10,486 nucleotides of DNA from DASUAL01 sp035763805 (lineage in GTDB: Bacteria > Gemmatimonadota > Gemmatimonadetes > Gemmatimonadales > GWC2-71-9), in assembly GCA_035763805.1 (NCBI GenBank), contig DASUAL010000091.1, positions 1-10,486 on the forward strand, read 5' to 3'. A program made the position numbers and the translations under genes. Below the pieces are notes generated by a model. The model was given only the letters and a program-made list of their open reading frames with translations. It was not told the DNA's origin and did no database searches. Shown piece after piece: positions 1-6,637 of the stretch (positions are counted from its first letter, which is position 1; each line of letters begins with the position of its first letter).

Positions 1-356
1 GGAACGAGCAACGGCACGGCGCCGTCCATCCGGTGCGACGACGAGTTGCTGATCACGGCGTAGCCAGCTCGGGCGAAGGCCGCCTCGACGTCCCCCGCGA
101 CCTCCGCCGGCAGGCTCGAGAACACCGCGTCGCAGTCGAGCACCGGCTCCGGCGCCTGCACGACGAGCGCGCGCACACCGGCAGGCATCTCCCCCGGCAG
201 GCGCCAGGCGCAGGCTTCTCCGTAGGGCTTCCCCTGTGAGCGGTCGGACGCGGCGAGCGCCGTCACCACGAACTGCGGGTGACGCTCGAGCAATGCGATG
301 AACCGTTGCCCGACCGTGCCCGTCGCTCCGAGGATGCCGACCCGGATTGCCGCCAT
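1..356 (-). CDS. asd: Aspartate-semialdehyde dehydrogenase, N-terminal part (runs off the left edge)
   Basis: This enzyme reduces aspartyl-4-phosphate to aspartate-4-semialdehyde with NADPH, the branch-point step for threonine, methionine and lysine. Only the first 118 residues are visible and the gene continues past base 1. Seen: an N-terminal Rossmann motif GILGATGTVGQRF (residues 7-19), then LAASDRSQGKPYGEA (about 34-48), and SNSSSHRMD (about 103-111) next to the active-site domain. This spacing, with the ASxRSxGKxYGEA block and the SNxSxHRM block, matches the archaeal/fungal class of Asd and not the E. coli class. The catalytic cysteine would lie off-window. The ATG at 356 is chosen because the Rossmann strand follows directly and an AAGGAG ribosome site lies 6 bases upstream. 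It is transcribed away from thrB and probably shares control with it. The family call is firm; the subclass is my reading of the motifs. Confidence 0.93.
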   Translation of the reverse strand, partial: MAAIRVGILGATGTVGQRFIALLERHPQFVVTALAASDRSQGKPYGEACAWRLPGEMPAGVRALVVQAPEPVLDCDAVFSSLPAEVAGDVEAAFARAGYAVISNSSSHRMDGAVPLLV

Positions 357-362
357 TCCAGT

Positions 363-368
363 CTCCTT
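363..368 (-). promoter_or_regulatory. Ribosome binding site of asd
   Basis: On the minus strand the sequence reads AAGGAG, 6 bases before the ATG at 356. It is the clearest Shine-Dalgarno site in the left part of the window and fixes the asd start. Confidence 0.75.
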
Positions 369-461
369 GACGCTTCCCTGCCCCCGCGGTAACTATCAAC
401 ATACAACCGAACTCCCCGTGGTGATTTGCCGCGTATTGCAGCCACGTTAAACAAGTTGCTA

Positions 462-497
462 AAAAGCGATCGCCCGCGGCGTATTGCCCGGGCTTTT
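462..497 (+). promoter_or_regulatory. Terminator-like hairpin in the thrB leader (possible attenuator)
   Basis: AAAAGC (462-467) is complementary to GCTTTT (492-497). Within it CGCC (471-474) can pair with GGCG (478-481), and alternatively GCCC (472-475) with GGGC (490-493). The GC stem running into CTTTTCTATT looks like a weak intrinsic terminator 27 bases before the thrB ATG. It could attenuate thrBA, or terminate a transcript coming from upstream. The U-run is only four long and the fold is by eye. Confidence 0.25.
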
Positions 498-524
498 CTA
501 TTCCCTAGACCCGTCGGTGCTGCC

Positions 525-1454
525 ATGCGACCGAGCGTGACCGTCAGTGTACCGGGCTCCACGTCGAACCTGGGTGCGGGGTTCGACTGCATCGGGGTGG
601 CCGTCGAGCACCGGCTGACGGTCACCGCCCGCCCCGCATCGGGGTCCGCCGGCGCACCCGTGACGATTGAGCGACGGGGCACGCTGCACGCCGTGGCGTC
701 GCCGCCGGAGCAGGACCTCCTGTACCGCGGGTTCGTCAAGGCATGCCAGGTGGCGGGGCGCAAGGTGCCGCTGAGCCTGGTTCTCACAGCGGAGTCCGAC
801 ATCCCGGTGGCCCGCGGGCTCGGCTCCTCCGCCGCCGCGACGGTCGCCGGGGCGGCGGCGGCGACCGCGCTCCTCGAGCTCGACCTCGGCAAAGACGCGC
901 TGGCGGCGCTCTGCACCGAGGTCGAGGGCCACCCCGATAACGTGGCCCCGGCGGTGTACGGGGGCGCGACCCTCGTGCTGCGCGACACGGGGGGCGGGGG
1001 CGGCCTCACCGTCACACGCCTCGCGATCCACGATTCGCTCGCGCTCGTCTTCGCCGTCCCCGACTTCGTCGTGGAGACGAAGCAGGCCCGCGCCGTGCTT
1101 CCCGAGACCGTGCCCCACGCCACGGCCGTGGAGGCAGCGGCGCGGAGCGCGGGGCTCGTGCACGGCCTCACGCACGCCGACCCCAGGCTCCTCGCGGCGG
1201 GCCTGGATGACGTGCTCCACGTCCCGTTCCGGCGGTCGCTGGTGCGCGGGTACGACGCTGTCGTCACCGCAGCGCGGGCAGCGGGCGCGTTCGGGGCGAC
1301 CCTGTCCGGCTCGGGTCCGACGATTCTGGCGGTGGCAGCGGCCGAGCGCGCGCCCGCAATCGGCGCTGCGATGGTGCGCGCCTGGCAGGACGCCGGCGTG
1401 CGCGCCGAGCACTTCCTCGTCGCCCGTCCGGCGCGCGGCTACGAGGCCGTGTAG
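525..1454 (+). CDS. thrB: Homoserine kinase (GHMP family)
   Basis: ThrB phosphorylates homoserine to O-phosphohomoserine with ATP, the penultimate step to threonine, in the cytoplasm. The 309-residue protein is the usual family length. Seen: the N-terminal GHMP strand VSVPGSTSNLGAGFDCIG (about 7-24), the ATP-binding loop PVARGLGSSAAA (94-105), the conserved EGHPDNVAPA (134-143), and the C-terminal glycine-rich SGSGPT (261-266). The ATG at 525 is chosen because the family begins only a few residues before the SVPGSTSN motif. The frame stays open upstream to a TTG at 426, but that extension is arginine-rich, unlike the family, and would cross the likely promoter. No strong ribosome site precedes 525. 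thrA starts 7 bases after the stop, so the two are almost certainly co-transcribed, in the order thrB-thrA, which is reversed from the E. coli thrABC operon. Confidence 0.95.
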   Translation: MRPSVTVSVPGSTSNLGAGFDCIGVAVEHRLTVTARPASGSAGAPVTIERRGTLHAVASPPEQDLLYRGFVKACQVAGRKVPLSLVLTAESDIPVARGLGSSAAATVAGAAAATALLELDLGKDALAALCTEVEGHPDNVAPAVYGGATLVLRDTGGGGGLTVTRLAIHDSLALVFAVPDFVVETKQARAVLPETVPHATAVEAAARSAGLVHGLTHADPRLLAAGLDDVLHVPFRRSLVRGYDAVVTAARAAGAFGATLSGSGPTILAVAAAERAPAIGAAMVRAWQDAGVRAEHFLVARPARGYEAV

Positions 1455-1461
1455 CCCGTCC

Positions 1462-3990
1462 ATGACGCGGCCCACCCGTCCCGCGCAGATCCACAAGTTC
1501 GGCGGCGCCTCGCTCGCCAGCGGCCCGGCGATCGCACACGCGATCTCGATCATCCAGAGCCACCGTCCTGGGCCTTTGGTGGTCGTCGTGTCGGCGATGG
1601 CCGGCGTCACCGACGCGTTGCTCGAGATCGCGTCACGGGCGGTCCGCGGGGGGGGCGACGCGGCGCATACGCATGCGGCGGCGACACAGCTCCGGGCGAC
1701 GCACGCGGATGCCGCGCGCGGGCTCCTCTCATCCGGCGCCCGGCTCGATGAGCTCCTCGGACTCATCGACCAATCGTGCGGCGAGCTCGAGCAGCTCGCC
1801 GCGGGCCTCGCGACTCTGCGCGAGCTGACTCCCCGCACGACCGACTATCTCGTGGCGCGGGGCGAGCGGCTCAGCGCCCGCCTCGTCGCGGCGGCGCTCG
1901 AGGCCGCAGGCTGCCCGTGCGCGTACGTGGACGCCGTGGACGTCGTCAAGACGGACGGCACCTTCGGCAATGCATCGCCCGACCTGAAGCTGACAGAGCG
2001 TCACGCGCGCCGGGAGCTGGGGCCGCTGCTGGCCCGGGGGGTCGTGGCGATCGTTCCGGGATTCCTGGGAGCGGCGCCCGACGGCCAGGTGGCGACGCTC
2101 GGCCGCGGCGGGTCCGACTTGAGCGCCACGCTGCTGGCGCGCTCGGTCGGGGCACTCTCCGTCTCCCTTTGGAAGGACGTGCCGGGCGTGCTCACGGCGG
2201 ACCCACGGATCGTCCCTGATGCGCGCATCGTCCCCCAGCTGCACCTGCGCGAGGCCGCCGAGCTCGCTTACTACGGCGCGCGGGTGCTCCACCCGCGCGC
2301 GCTGATCCCGGTGATGCGCAGCACCATCGCGGTCCACATCCGGCCGTTCGCCAACCCCGGGTCACTCGGTACGGAGATCTCCCGGCGCCGCACCCTCGAC
2401 GCCTATCCGGTGAAAGCGCTCTCCGCGATCCCGGGGCAGGCGCTGCTCACCGTAACGGGGAGCGGCATGCTCGGGGTGCCTGGCATCGCGGCCCGGACGT
2501 TCGCCGCCGTGCACCGGGAGGGGATCTCGGTCTCCCTCATCAGCCAGGCCTCTTCCGAGCACTCGATCTGCTTCAGCGTACCCGAGGAGCACGCGGAGCG
2601 CGCCCGAGCCAGTCTGGTGGACGCGTTCCGGCACGAGATCGCGCGGCGGGAGATCGACGGTGTGGAAGCGCGCACCGGGGTCGCCACGCTCGTGGTGGTC
2701 GGCATCGGGATGGCGCGCACGCCGGGGATCGCGGCCCGGGTCTTTTCCGCGCTCGCCGATGCGGGGATCAATATCATCGCCATCGCGCAGGGCTCGTCCG
2801 AGTTGAACCTCTCCCTCGTGGTGGACCGCAAGGACGCCGGCCCCGCGCTCCGCGCGGTGCACGCCGCATTTCAGCTGTCGAAAATCGGCGGTGGGATGGT
2901 GGGCCATCCCGATCGGACCGACGTCGTGTTGCTCGGGTTCGGACAGATCGGACAAACGCTCGCGCCGCTCATCGCGAAGCTGAAACCTGACTCCGGGCAG
3001 CTGCGCGTCGTGGGGATGATCGACCGCAGCGGCTTTGTATTCGACGCCCGTGGCCTGTCACCGCGGCGGCTCGCGGGGCTTGCGGCGGCAAAGACGAGGG
3101 GGACGCCGTTCGCAAAGCTCGCCGGCGGCCGCAAGGGAACGGCAGCGGAGGCGGTGGCATTCGTCGCCCGTCACGCATTGGCGAACCCGATTCTTGTGGA
3201 CGTCACGGCGGACGACACGTCGGAGATTCTCAAGGCGGCGCTCGCGGCCAGGATGCACGTCGTGCTCGCCAACAAACGGCCGATCACGGGGGACAAGCGG
3301 AAGTACGAGGAGCTCAAGGCCGCGGCCGCCGCCCACGGCCGTCAGCTGCTGCACGAGGCGACGGTCGGCGCCGGGTTGCCGATCATCGACACCTACTACA
3401 AGCTCGTGGACTCCGGTGACCGCGTGTCCAAGATCGAAGGCTGCCCGTCGGGCACGCTGGGGTACGTGTTCGGCGAGCTGGGGCGCGGCAGACCGTTCTC
3501 CGAGGCGCTGCGTGGCGCCATCGCGAAGGGTTATCCGGAGCCGGACCCACGCGAAGACCTGTCCGGCATGGACGTGGCGCGCAAGGCGCTGATTCTCGGC
3601 CGGCTGCTCGGGTTCGCCGGCGAGCTCGACGACATCGCCGTGGAGTCGCTCGTGCCCAAAGGCGCCGACAAGTTGTCGCTCGAAAAGTTCCTGGGAAGTC
3701 TCGAGACGCACGACCCGGGGTGGGAGCGCCGCGTGAACGCGGCCCGCGCGCGCGGCGGCGTGGTGCGCTACCGGGCGATCGTGACGCGACGGGGCATCCG
3801 GGTCGGGCTCGTGGTGGTGAACGCGTCGAGCCCGATGGCCTCCCTCAACGGGACCGACAACCAGTTCATCTTCACGACCATGCGCTACAAGAAGCATCCG
3901 CTCGTGATCACCGGACCGGGCGCCGGGCCGGCCGTGACCGCGGGGGGAATCGTCAACGACGTGCTCAAGCTCGCCGGCGCGACTGCTTGA
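1462..3990 (+). CDS. thrA: Bifunctional aspartokinase / homoserine dehydrogenase
   Basis: The 842-residue fusion (E. coli ThrA is 820) catalyses the first and third steps of threonine synthesis. Aspartokinase part: KFGGASLAS (12-20), VVVSAMAGVTDAL (41-53), the TDYLVARGERLSA region (127-139), PGFLGAAPDGQVATLGRGGSD (199-219, shown in parts) and WKDVPGVLTADPR (237-249). Two ACT-type regulatory repeats follow (about 325-470), with GMLGVPGIAARTF and LISQASSEHSICF in the first and IAQGSSELNL in the second. The two glutamines (362 and 443) sit where threonine-contacting glutamines are reported in plant AK-HSD, so threonine feedback is likely. Homoserine dehydrogenase part: LLGFGQIGQTLAP (490-502), ANKRPIT (603-609), EATVGAGLPII (632-642), SGTLGYVFG (663-671) and the family signature EDLSGMDVARKALILGR (698-714) with the catalytic lysine at about 708. 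The start at 1462 places the kinase motif near the N-terminus as expected, though its ribosome site is weak. An 8-G run (1648-1655) lies in frame. Confidence 0.96.
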   Translation: MTRPTRPAQIHKFGGASLASGPAIAHAISIIQSHRPGPLVVVVSAMAGVTDALLEIASRAVRGGGDAAHTHAAATQLRATHADAARGLLSSGARLDELLGLIDQSCGELEQLAAGLATLRELTPRTTDYLVARGERLSARLVAAALEAAGCPCAYVDAVDVVKTDGTFGNASPDLKLTERHARRELGPLLARGVVAIVPGFLGAAPDGQVATLGRGGSDLSATLLARSVGALSVSLWKDVPGVLTADPRIVPDARIVPQLHLREAAELAYYGARVLHPRALIPVMRSTIAVHIRPFANPGSLGTEISRRRTLDAYPVKALSAIPGQALLTVTGSGMLGVPGIAARTFAAVHREGISVSLISQASSEHSICFSVPEEHAERARASLVDAFRHEIARREIDGVEARTGVATLVVVGIGMARTPGIAARVFSALADAGINIIAIAQGSSELNLSLVVDRKDAGPALRAVHAAFQLSKIGGGMVGHPDRTDVVLLGFGQIGQTLAPLIAKLKPDSGQLRVVGMIDRSGFVFDARGLSPRRLAGLAAAKTRGTPFAKLAGGRKGTAAEAVAFVARHALANPILVDVTADDTSEILKAALAARMHVVLANKRPITGDKRKYEELKAAAAAHGRQLLHEATVGAGLPIIDTYYKLVDSGDRVSKIEGCPSGTLGYVFGELGRGRPFSEALRGAIAKGYPEPDPREDLSGMDVARKALILGRLLGFAGELDDIAVESLVPKGADKLSLEKFLGSLETHDPGWERRVNAARARGGVVRYRAIVTRRGIRVGLVVVNASSPMASLNGTDNQFIFTTMRYKKHPLVITGPGAGPAVTAGGIVNDVLKLAGATA
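1648..1655 (+). repeat. 8-base G homopolymer inside thrA
   Basis: Eight consecutive G bases code for part of a glycine run (residues 63-65) between conserved kinase motifs. The reading frame is intact across it. It is a likely place for replication slippage or for sequencing indels. Confidence 0.85.
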
Positions 3991-4060
3991 CAGCAGCCGC
4001 GCGGGGCGCAAGCTTTCGCGCTCACCACATGAACCAGCACTCCCACGCTGCTCCCCCGTG

Positions 4061-4093
4061 CGGCGGTCACTGGGTAGCCCGCCGAAAGCGGGC
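4061..4093 (+). promoter_or_regulatory. Two mutually exclusive hairpins in the lysC leader
   Basis: CGGCGG (4061-4066) pairs perfectly with CCGCCG (4079-4084) across a 12-base loop. GCCCGC (4077-4082) pairs perfectly with GCGGGC (4088-4093) across the loop CGAAA. The two stems share bases 4079-4082, so only one can form at a time, which is the geometry of a switch. GC-rich DNA produces such pairs by chance, so this is a candidate only. Confidence 0.35.
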
Positions 4094-4158
4094 GTGTCTT
4101 CCGCTCCAACAGTCGTAGGCTTCGGGCTCACTTCCCGACAATCGCAGTCGTGAACTAT

Positions 4159-4191
4159 CGCGCGCCCGACCGTTCCGTGGGTGGGCGCGCG
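4159..4191 (+). promoter_or_regulatory. Strong GC hairpin just before the lysC ribosome site
   Basis: CGCGCGCCC (4159-4167) is perfectly complementary to GGGCGCGCG (4183-4191), a 9-bp stem, and ACC (4169-4171) can pair with GGT (4180-4182) inside. It ends 14 bases before the GAGG ribosome site at 4206. The downstream CAACAGCTTGTTTC is not a real U-tract, so it is a poor intrinsic terminator. It may instead protect or expose the ribosome site, or be the lower half of an attenuator. Confidence 0.45.
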
Positions 4192-4205
4192 CAACAGCTT
4201 GTTTC

Positions 4206-4209
4206 GAGG
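4206..4209 (+). promoter_or_regulatory. Ribosome binding site of lysC
   Basis: GAGG lies 8 bases before the GTG start at 4218. An ATG at 4213 is only 3 bases from it and reads ATG-CCG-TGA, ending inside the GTG codon, so the GTG is preferred. Confidence 0.6.
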
Positions 4210-4217
4210 TCGATGCC

Positions 4218-5624
4218 GTGAGTCAGCTCACCGTCCTCAAGTTCGGCGGCACATCGGTCGCGGACTCGGTCGCGTTCGAGCGCGTGTCCGCGATCGTGCG
4301 AGCGCACGGCGGACCACGCCAGGTGGTGGTCGTGTCCGCCATGGCGGGGGTGACCGACGCGCTGTTCGCAAGCACGGTCGCCGCCACGGACGGCGACCTC
4401 GCGGGGGCCCAGCAGGGCTTGCAGCCCCAGCTCGACCGGTACGACGCCGTCGCGCGGGACCTGCTGCCCCCGACAGCGGCGACGGGTTTCCATGACACAC
4501 TCGCGCGCGCCCGGCGTGAAATCCGCGATCTGCTCGAGCGGCTGCCCGTCGAGTCGGCGGACCGCCCCGCGCTGCGCGACGAGGTCGTGTCGCACGGCGA
4601 GCGGCTCTCCGCCACTCTGCTCGCGGCCACGCTGGTAGCCGCCGGGCTCCCGACCCGCCATGTGGACGCGCGCCGCTGCATCGTCACCGAAGATACGCCC
4701 GGCGGGGCGACCCCTCTCTTCCCCGAAACGGACCGCCGAACTCGGGCCGAGCTGCTCCCGCTGCTCGACAGTGCCCTCGTCCCGGTGCTCGGCGGCTACA
4801 TCGCGGGCACCACGGGCGGGAGGACGACGACGCTCGGCCGGGGCGGATCGGACTACAGCGCCGCGCTCGTGGGCGCCGCGCTCGGCGCCGCCGAAATCCA
4901 GATCTGGACCGACGTCAGCGGCGTGCTCACCGCCGATCCGCGGGTCGTCCCCGCTGCCCGCCCGATCCCGCGCCTCACGTACCGCGAAGCCGCGGAGCTC
5001 GCGTACTTCGGGGCCAAGGTGCTGCACCCCAAGACCATCCAGCCGGCGACCGACCGAGCGATCCCGGTCCGGATCTGCAATTCGCGGGCACCGGAGCACC
5101 CCGGCACCCTGGTCGCCGCCGAGCCCGAAGTCTGGCCGGGAGCCGTCAAGGCCATCGCGCACAAAACCGGGATCACCGTACTCCAGATCGCATCCACCCG
5201 CATGCTCGGCGCGTACGGATTCCTGCGGTCTTTGTTCGAGGTCTTCGACCGTCATCGCACGGTGGTGGACGTCGTCACGACGTCCGAGGTCAGCGTGTCG
5301 CTCACCCTGGACGACGCCGGGGCGCTCCCGCAGATCGTGAACGAGCTACGCACGCTGGGCGAGGTGACCGTCGAGCCGCATCAGGCGATCGTGTGCGTGG
5401 TCGGCGAGGGGTTGCGCGCGACACCCGGCGTCGCCGCCCGCGTCTTCACCACGGTGCCGGACATCAACGTGGCCCTGATCTCGCAGGGTGCGTCCCGTGT
5501 CAACCTGACGTTCGTGGTCGAGGAGGACCGCGCGCGCGAGACCGTGCGTCGGTTGCACGAGGCGTTCTTCGAACGCGAACGGCCAGCGGTCGCCGCGGAC
5601 GCGAGCGACGCGGCGGCCCCATGA
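4218..5624 (+). CDS. lysC: Aspartate kinase, monofunctional, probably lysine-sensitive
   Basis: LysC makes aspartyl-4-phosphate from aspartate and ATP, the first committed step. It is 468 residues, close to E. coli LysC (449). Seen: LKFGGTSVAD (7-16), VVVVSAMAGVTDALF (36-50), DEVVSHGERLSA (121-132), the nucleotide-binding TTTLGRGGSDYSAAL (203-217), IWTDVSGVLTADPR (229-242), and EAAELAYFGAKVLHPK (257-272). Two ACT repeats follow (about 318-385 and 388-452). The first holds DVVTTSEVSVSLTLD (351-365), very like the effector-binding stretch of E. coli lysine-inhibited AKIII. From this I infer lysine feedback, in contrast to the threonine-type ACT of the thrA kinase. It starts with GTG, its stop overlaps the next ATG (ATGA at 5621-5624), and it heads the lysine run. 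The C-terminal tail past about 453 is alanine/acid-rich and not conserved. Confidence 0.95.
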   Translation: MSQLTVLKFGGTSVADSVAFERVSAIVRAHGGPRQVVVVSAMAGVTDALFASTVAATDGDLAGAQQGLQPQLDRYDAVARDLLPPTAATGFHDTLARARREIRDLLERLPVESADRPALRDEVVSHGERLSATLLAATLVAAGLPTRHVDARRCIVTEDTPGGATPLFPETDRRTRAELLPLLDSALVPVLGGYIAGTTGGRTTTLGRGGSDYSAALVGAALGAAEIQIWTDVSGVLTADPRVVPAARPIPRLTYREAAELAYFGAKVLHPKTIQPATDRAIPVRICNSRAPEHPGTLVAAEPEVWPGAVKAIAHKTGITVLQIASTRMLGAYGFLRSLFEVFDRHRTVVDVVTTSEVSVSLTLDDAGALPQIVNELRTLGEVTVEPHQAIVCVVGEGLRATPGVAARVFTTVPDINVALISQGASRVNLTFVVEEDRARETVRRLHEAFFERERPAVAADASDAAAP

Positions 5625-6637
5625 CGGATCCTCTCGCGTTGGCGCGCGAGCTCGTGGACATCCCGTCCGTGTCGGGTGAGGAACGGGACGTGGCGCAGTT
5701 CGTCGGGCAGCGTCTGACGGACCTCGGCTACCGGGTGGATATGTTCGACGCGGCGCCGGGCCGTCCGAATGTGCTGGCCACCACGGAGCACGCACCGCGA
5801 CTGGTGCTCTCCACGCATCTCGACACCGTGCCGCCCCACCTGCCGGCGCGCGAGGACACCGGCGTCCTGTACGGACGCGGTGCCTGCGATGCGAAAGGCA
5901 TCATCGCCGCCCAGATCGCCGCCGCCGAGCGGCTCCGGGCCGAGGGCGTGAGCGACATCGGCCTGCTGTTCGTCGTCGACGAGGAGATGGGGAGCGTCGG
6001 CGCACGGGCGGCAAACGCTCATCCGCGCGCCCGCGAGTGTCGCTGGCTGATCGACGGCGAGCCCACCGACAACAAACTCGCCGAGGGCTCCAAGGGGTCG
6101 CTGCGGCTCACGCTGCGCACCACCGGCACGGCAGCCCACTCCGCGTATCCCGAACAGGGGCGATCGGCGATCGACTCGCTGCTCGAAGTGCTCGCCGACC
6201 TGCGTCGCGTCGCGTGGCCCACGGACCCGTTCTTCGGCGACACCACGCTGAACGTCGGCGTCATAGCGGGGGGGACCCGGCCGAACGTCGTCGCCTCAGA
6301 CGCGCGGGCTGATCTGCAGGTCCGCCTCGTGACGAACGCCGAGCCCGTGCAGCGGCTGCTCGAGCGCACCGTCGGAGGACGGGCTCGGATCGAATACCTG
6401 ACGGCGGTGAACCCGATGCGGCTTACAACCGTACCGGGATGCGAGACATGCGTCGTGCGGTTCACGACCGATATCCCCCATCTCACGAACTGGGGCCGGC
6501 CCCTCCTCCTGGGGCCGGGGTCGATCCTCGATGCCCACACCGAGCACGAGCGCATCTCCGCGGCGGAGCTTGTGGCGGGAGTGCAAGCCTACGTGCGCCT
6601 GGTCCGCGCCCTGCTCCGGGAGCGAGTCGTCGCGTGA
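5621..6637 (+). CDS. dapE: M20-family metallo-deacylase, probable succinyl-diaminopimelate desuccinylase
   Basis: Probably hydrolyses N-succinyl-LL-diaminopimelate to LL-diaminopimelate and succinate in the cytoplasm. The M20 di-zinc site is complete: STHLDTVP (64-71; His66, Asp68), GRGACDAKG (85-93; Asp90 as bridging ligand), VDEEMGS (119-125; Glu121 and Glu122 as general base and ligand), DGEPTD (145-150; Glu147) and DAHTEHERIS (304-313; His306). A dimerisation lid is seen from about 160 to 270 with AAHSAYPEQG (171-180) and IAGGTRPNVV (215-224). At 338 residues it is shorter than E. coli DapE (375). ArgE (acetylornithine deacetylase) and LysK share all these motifs, so the substrate rests on context: it lies between lysC and dapB, with dapD in the same run and no lysW visible. 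The ATG overlaps the lysC stop (ATGA) and no ribosome site is seen, indicating translational coupling. M20 family is certain; dapE is likely. Confidence 0.72.
   Translation: MTDPLALARELVDIPSVSGEERDVAQFVGQRLTDLGYRVDMFDAAPGRPNVLATTEHAPRLVLSTHLDTVPPHLPAREDTGVLYGRGACDAKGIIAAQIAAAERLRAEGVSDIGLLFVVDEEMGSVGARAANAHPRARECRWLIDGEPTDNKLAEGSKGSLRLTLRTTGTAAHSAYPEQGRSAIDSLLEVLADLRRVAWPTDPFFGDTTLNVGVIAGGTRPNVVASDARADLQVRLVTNAEPVQRLLERTVGGRARIEYLTAVNPMRLTTVPGCETCVVRFTTDIPHLTNWGRPLLLGPGSILDAHTEHERISAAELVAGVQAYVRLVRALLRERVVA

Larger units (their letters stand above)
357..524. promoter_or_regulatory. Divergent asd/thrB control region
   Basis: These 168 bases separate two diverging aspartate-family genes and are clearly richer in A+T than the flanking genes, especially about 385-500. 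For the forward (thrB) direction a possible sigma-70-like site is TTGCAG (436-441), an 18-base spacer and TAAAAA (460-465), with TG at 457-458 as an extended -10. For asd I see no convincing -35/-10 pair, though the stretch around 390-415 is a candidate. A 9-base direct repeat GCGTATTGC occurs at 431-439 and 479-487, starting 48 bases apart, and could be an operator pair. No leader peptide with threonine codons and no ATG-initiated small ORF is visible. Promoter assignments are tentative. Confidence 0.4.
3991..4217 (+). promoter_or_regulatory. Intergenic leader upstream of lysC, probable promoter plus structured 5' UTR
   Basis: This is the longest gap in the window (227 bases) and marks the break between the thrBA pair and the lysC-to-thrC run. 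It is too long for a simple spacer and contains several strong complementary segments. AGCAGC (3992-3997) pairs with GCTGCT (4047-4052), and GCGCG (3999-4003) pairs with CGCGC (4017-4021). A pair of competing hairpins lies at 4061-4093, and a 9-bp stem at 4159-4191. CAGTCGT is repeated at 4110-4116 and 4145-4151. The location, directly before the first lysine-branch gene, suggests feedback control of lysC, but I cannot find the lysine riboswitch core (AGAGGNGC and its partners). No clear -35/-10 promoter is visible. A 29-codon ORF (4029-4118) and a 23-codon ORF (4150-4221) exist but neither is rich in lysine or threonine codons. Confidence 0.45.

Noticed and set aside
426..524. N-terminal extension of thrB from a TTG at 426
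   Set aside because: It adds 33 basic residues not found in the family and overlaps the candidate promoter and hairpin; the ATG at 525 fits the homoserine kinase start.
498..1838. Long open frame on the minus strand across thrB and the start of thrA (446 codons)
   Set aside because: It is opposite two well-supported genes, is rich in Arg, Ala and Ser with no recognisable motif, and is expected from GC-biased codon use.
4061..4140. Cobalamin-riboswitch-like pieces (CACTGGG on the plus strand, AGCCCGAAG on the minus strand)
   Set aside because: They lie on opposite strands, the full B12 box is missing, and the genes are not B12-related.
4159..4191. Intrinsic terminator of thrA
   Set aside because: The stem is strong but no U-tract follows, and it lies 169 bases after the thrA stop and next to the lysC ribosome site, so a leader role is more likely.
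3058..4194. Minus-strand open frame across thrA and part of the lysC leader (378 codons)
   Set aside because: Low-complexity, His/Arg-rich translation without domain signs, and antisense to the conserved HSD domain.
3991..4217. Lysine riboswitch before lysC
   Set aside because: The AGAGGNGC segment and the other conserved core segments are not visible on the plus strand. A diverged form cannot be excluded without a covariance search.
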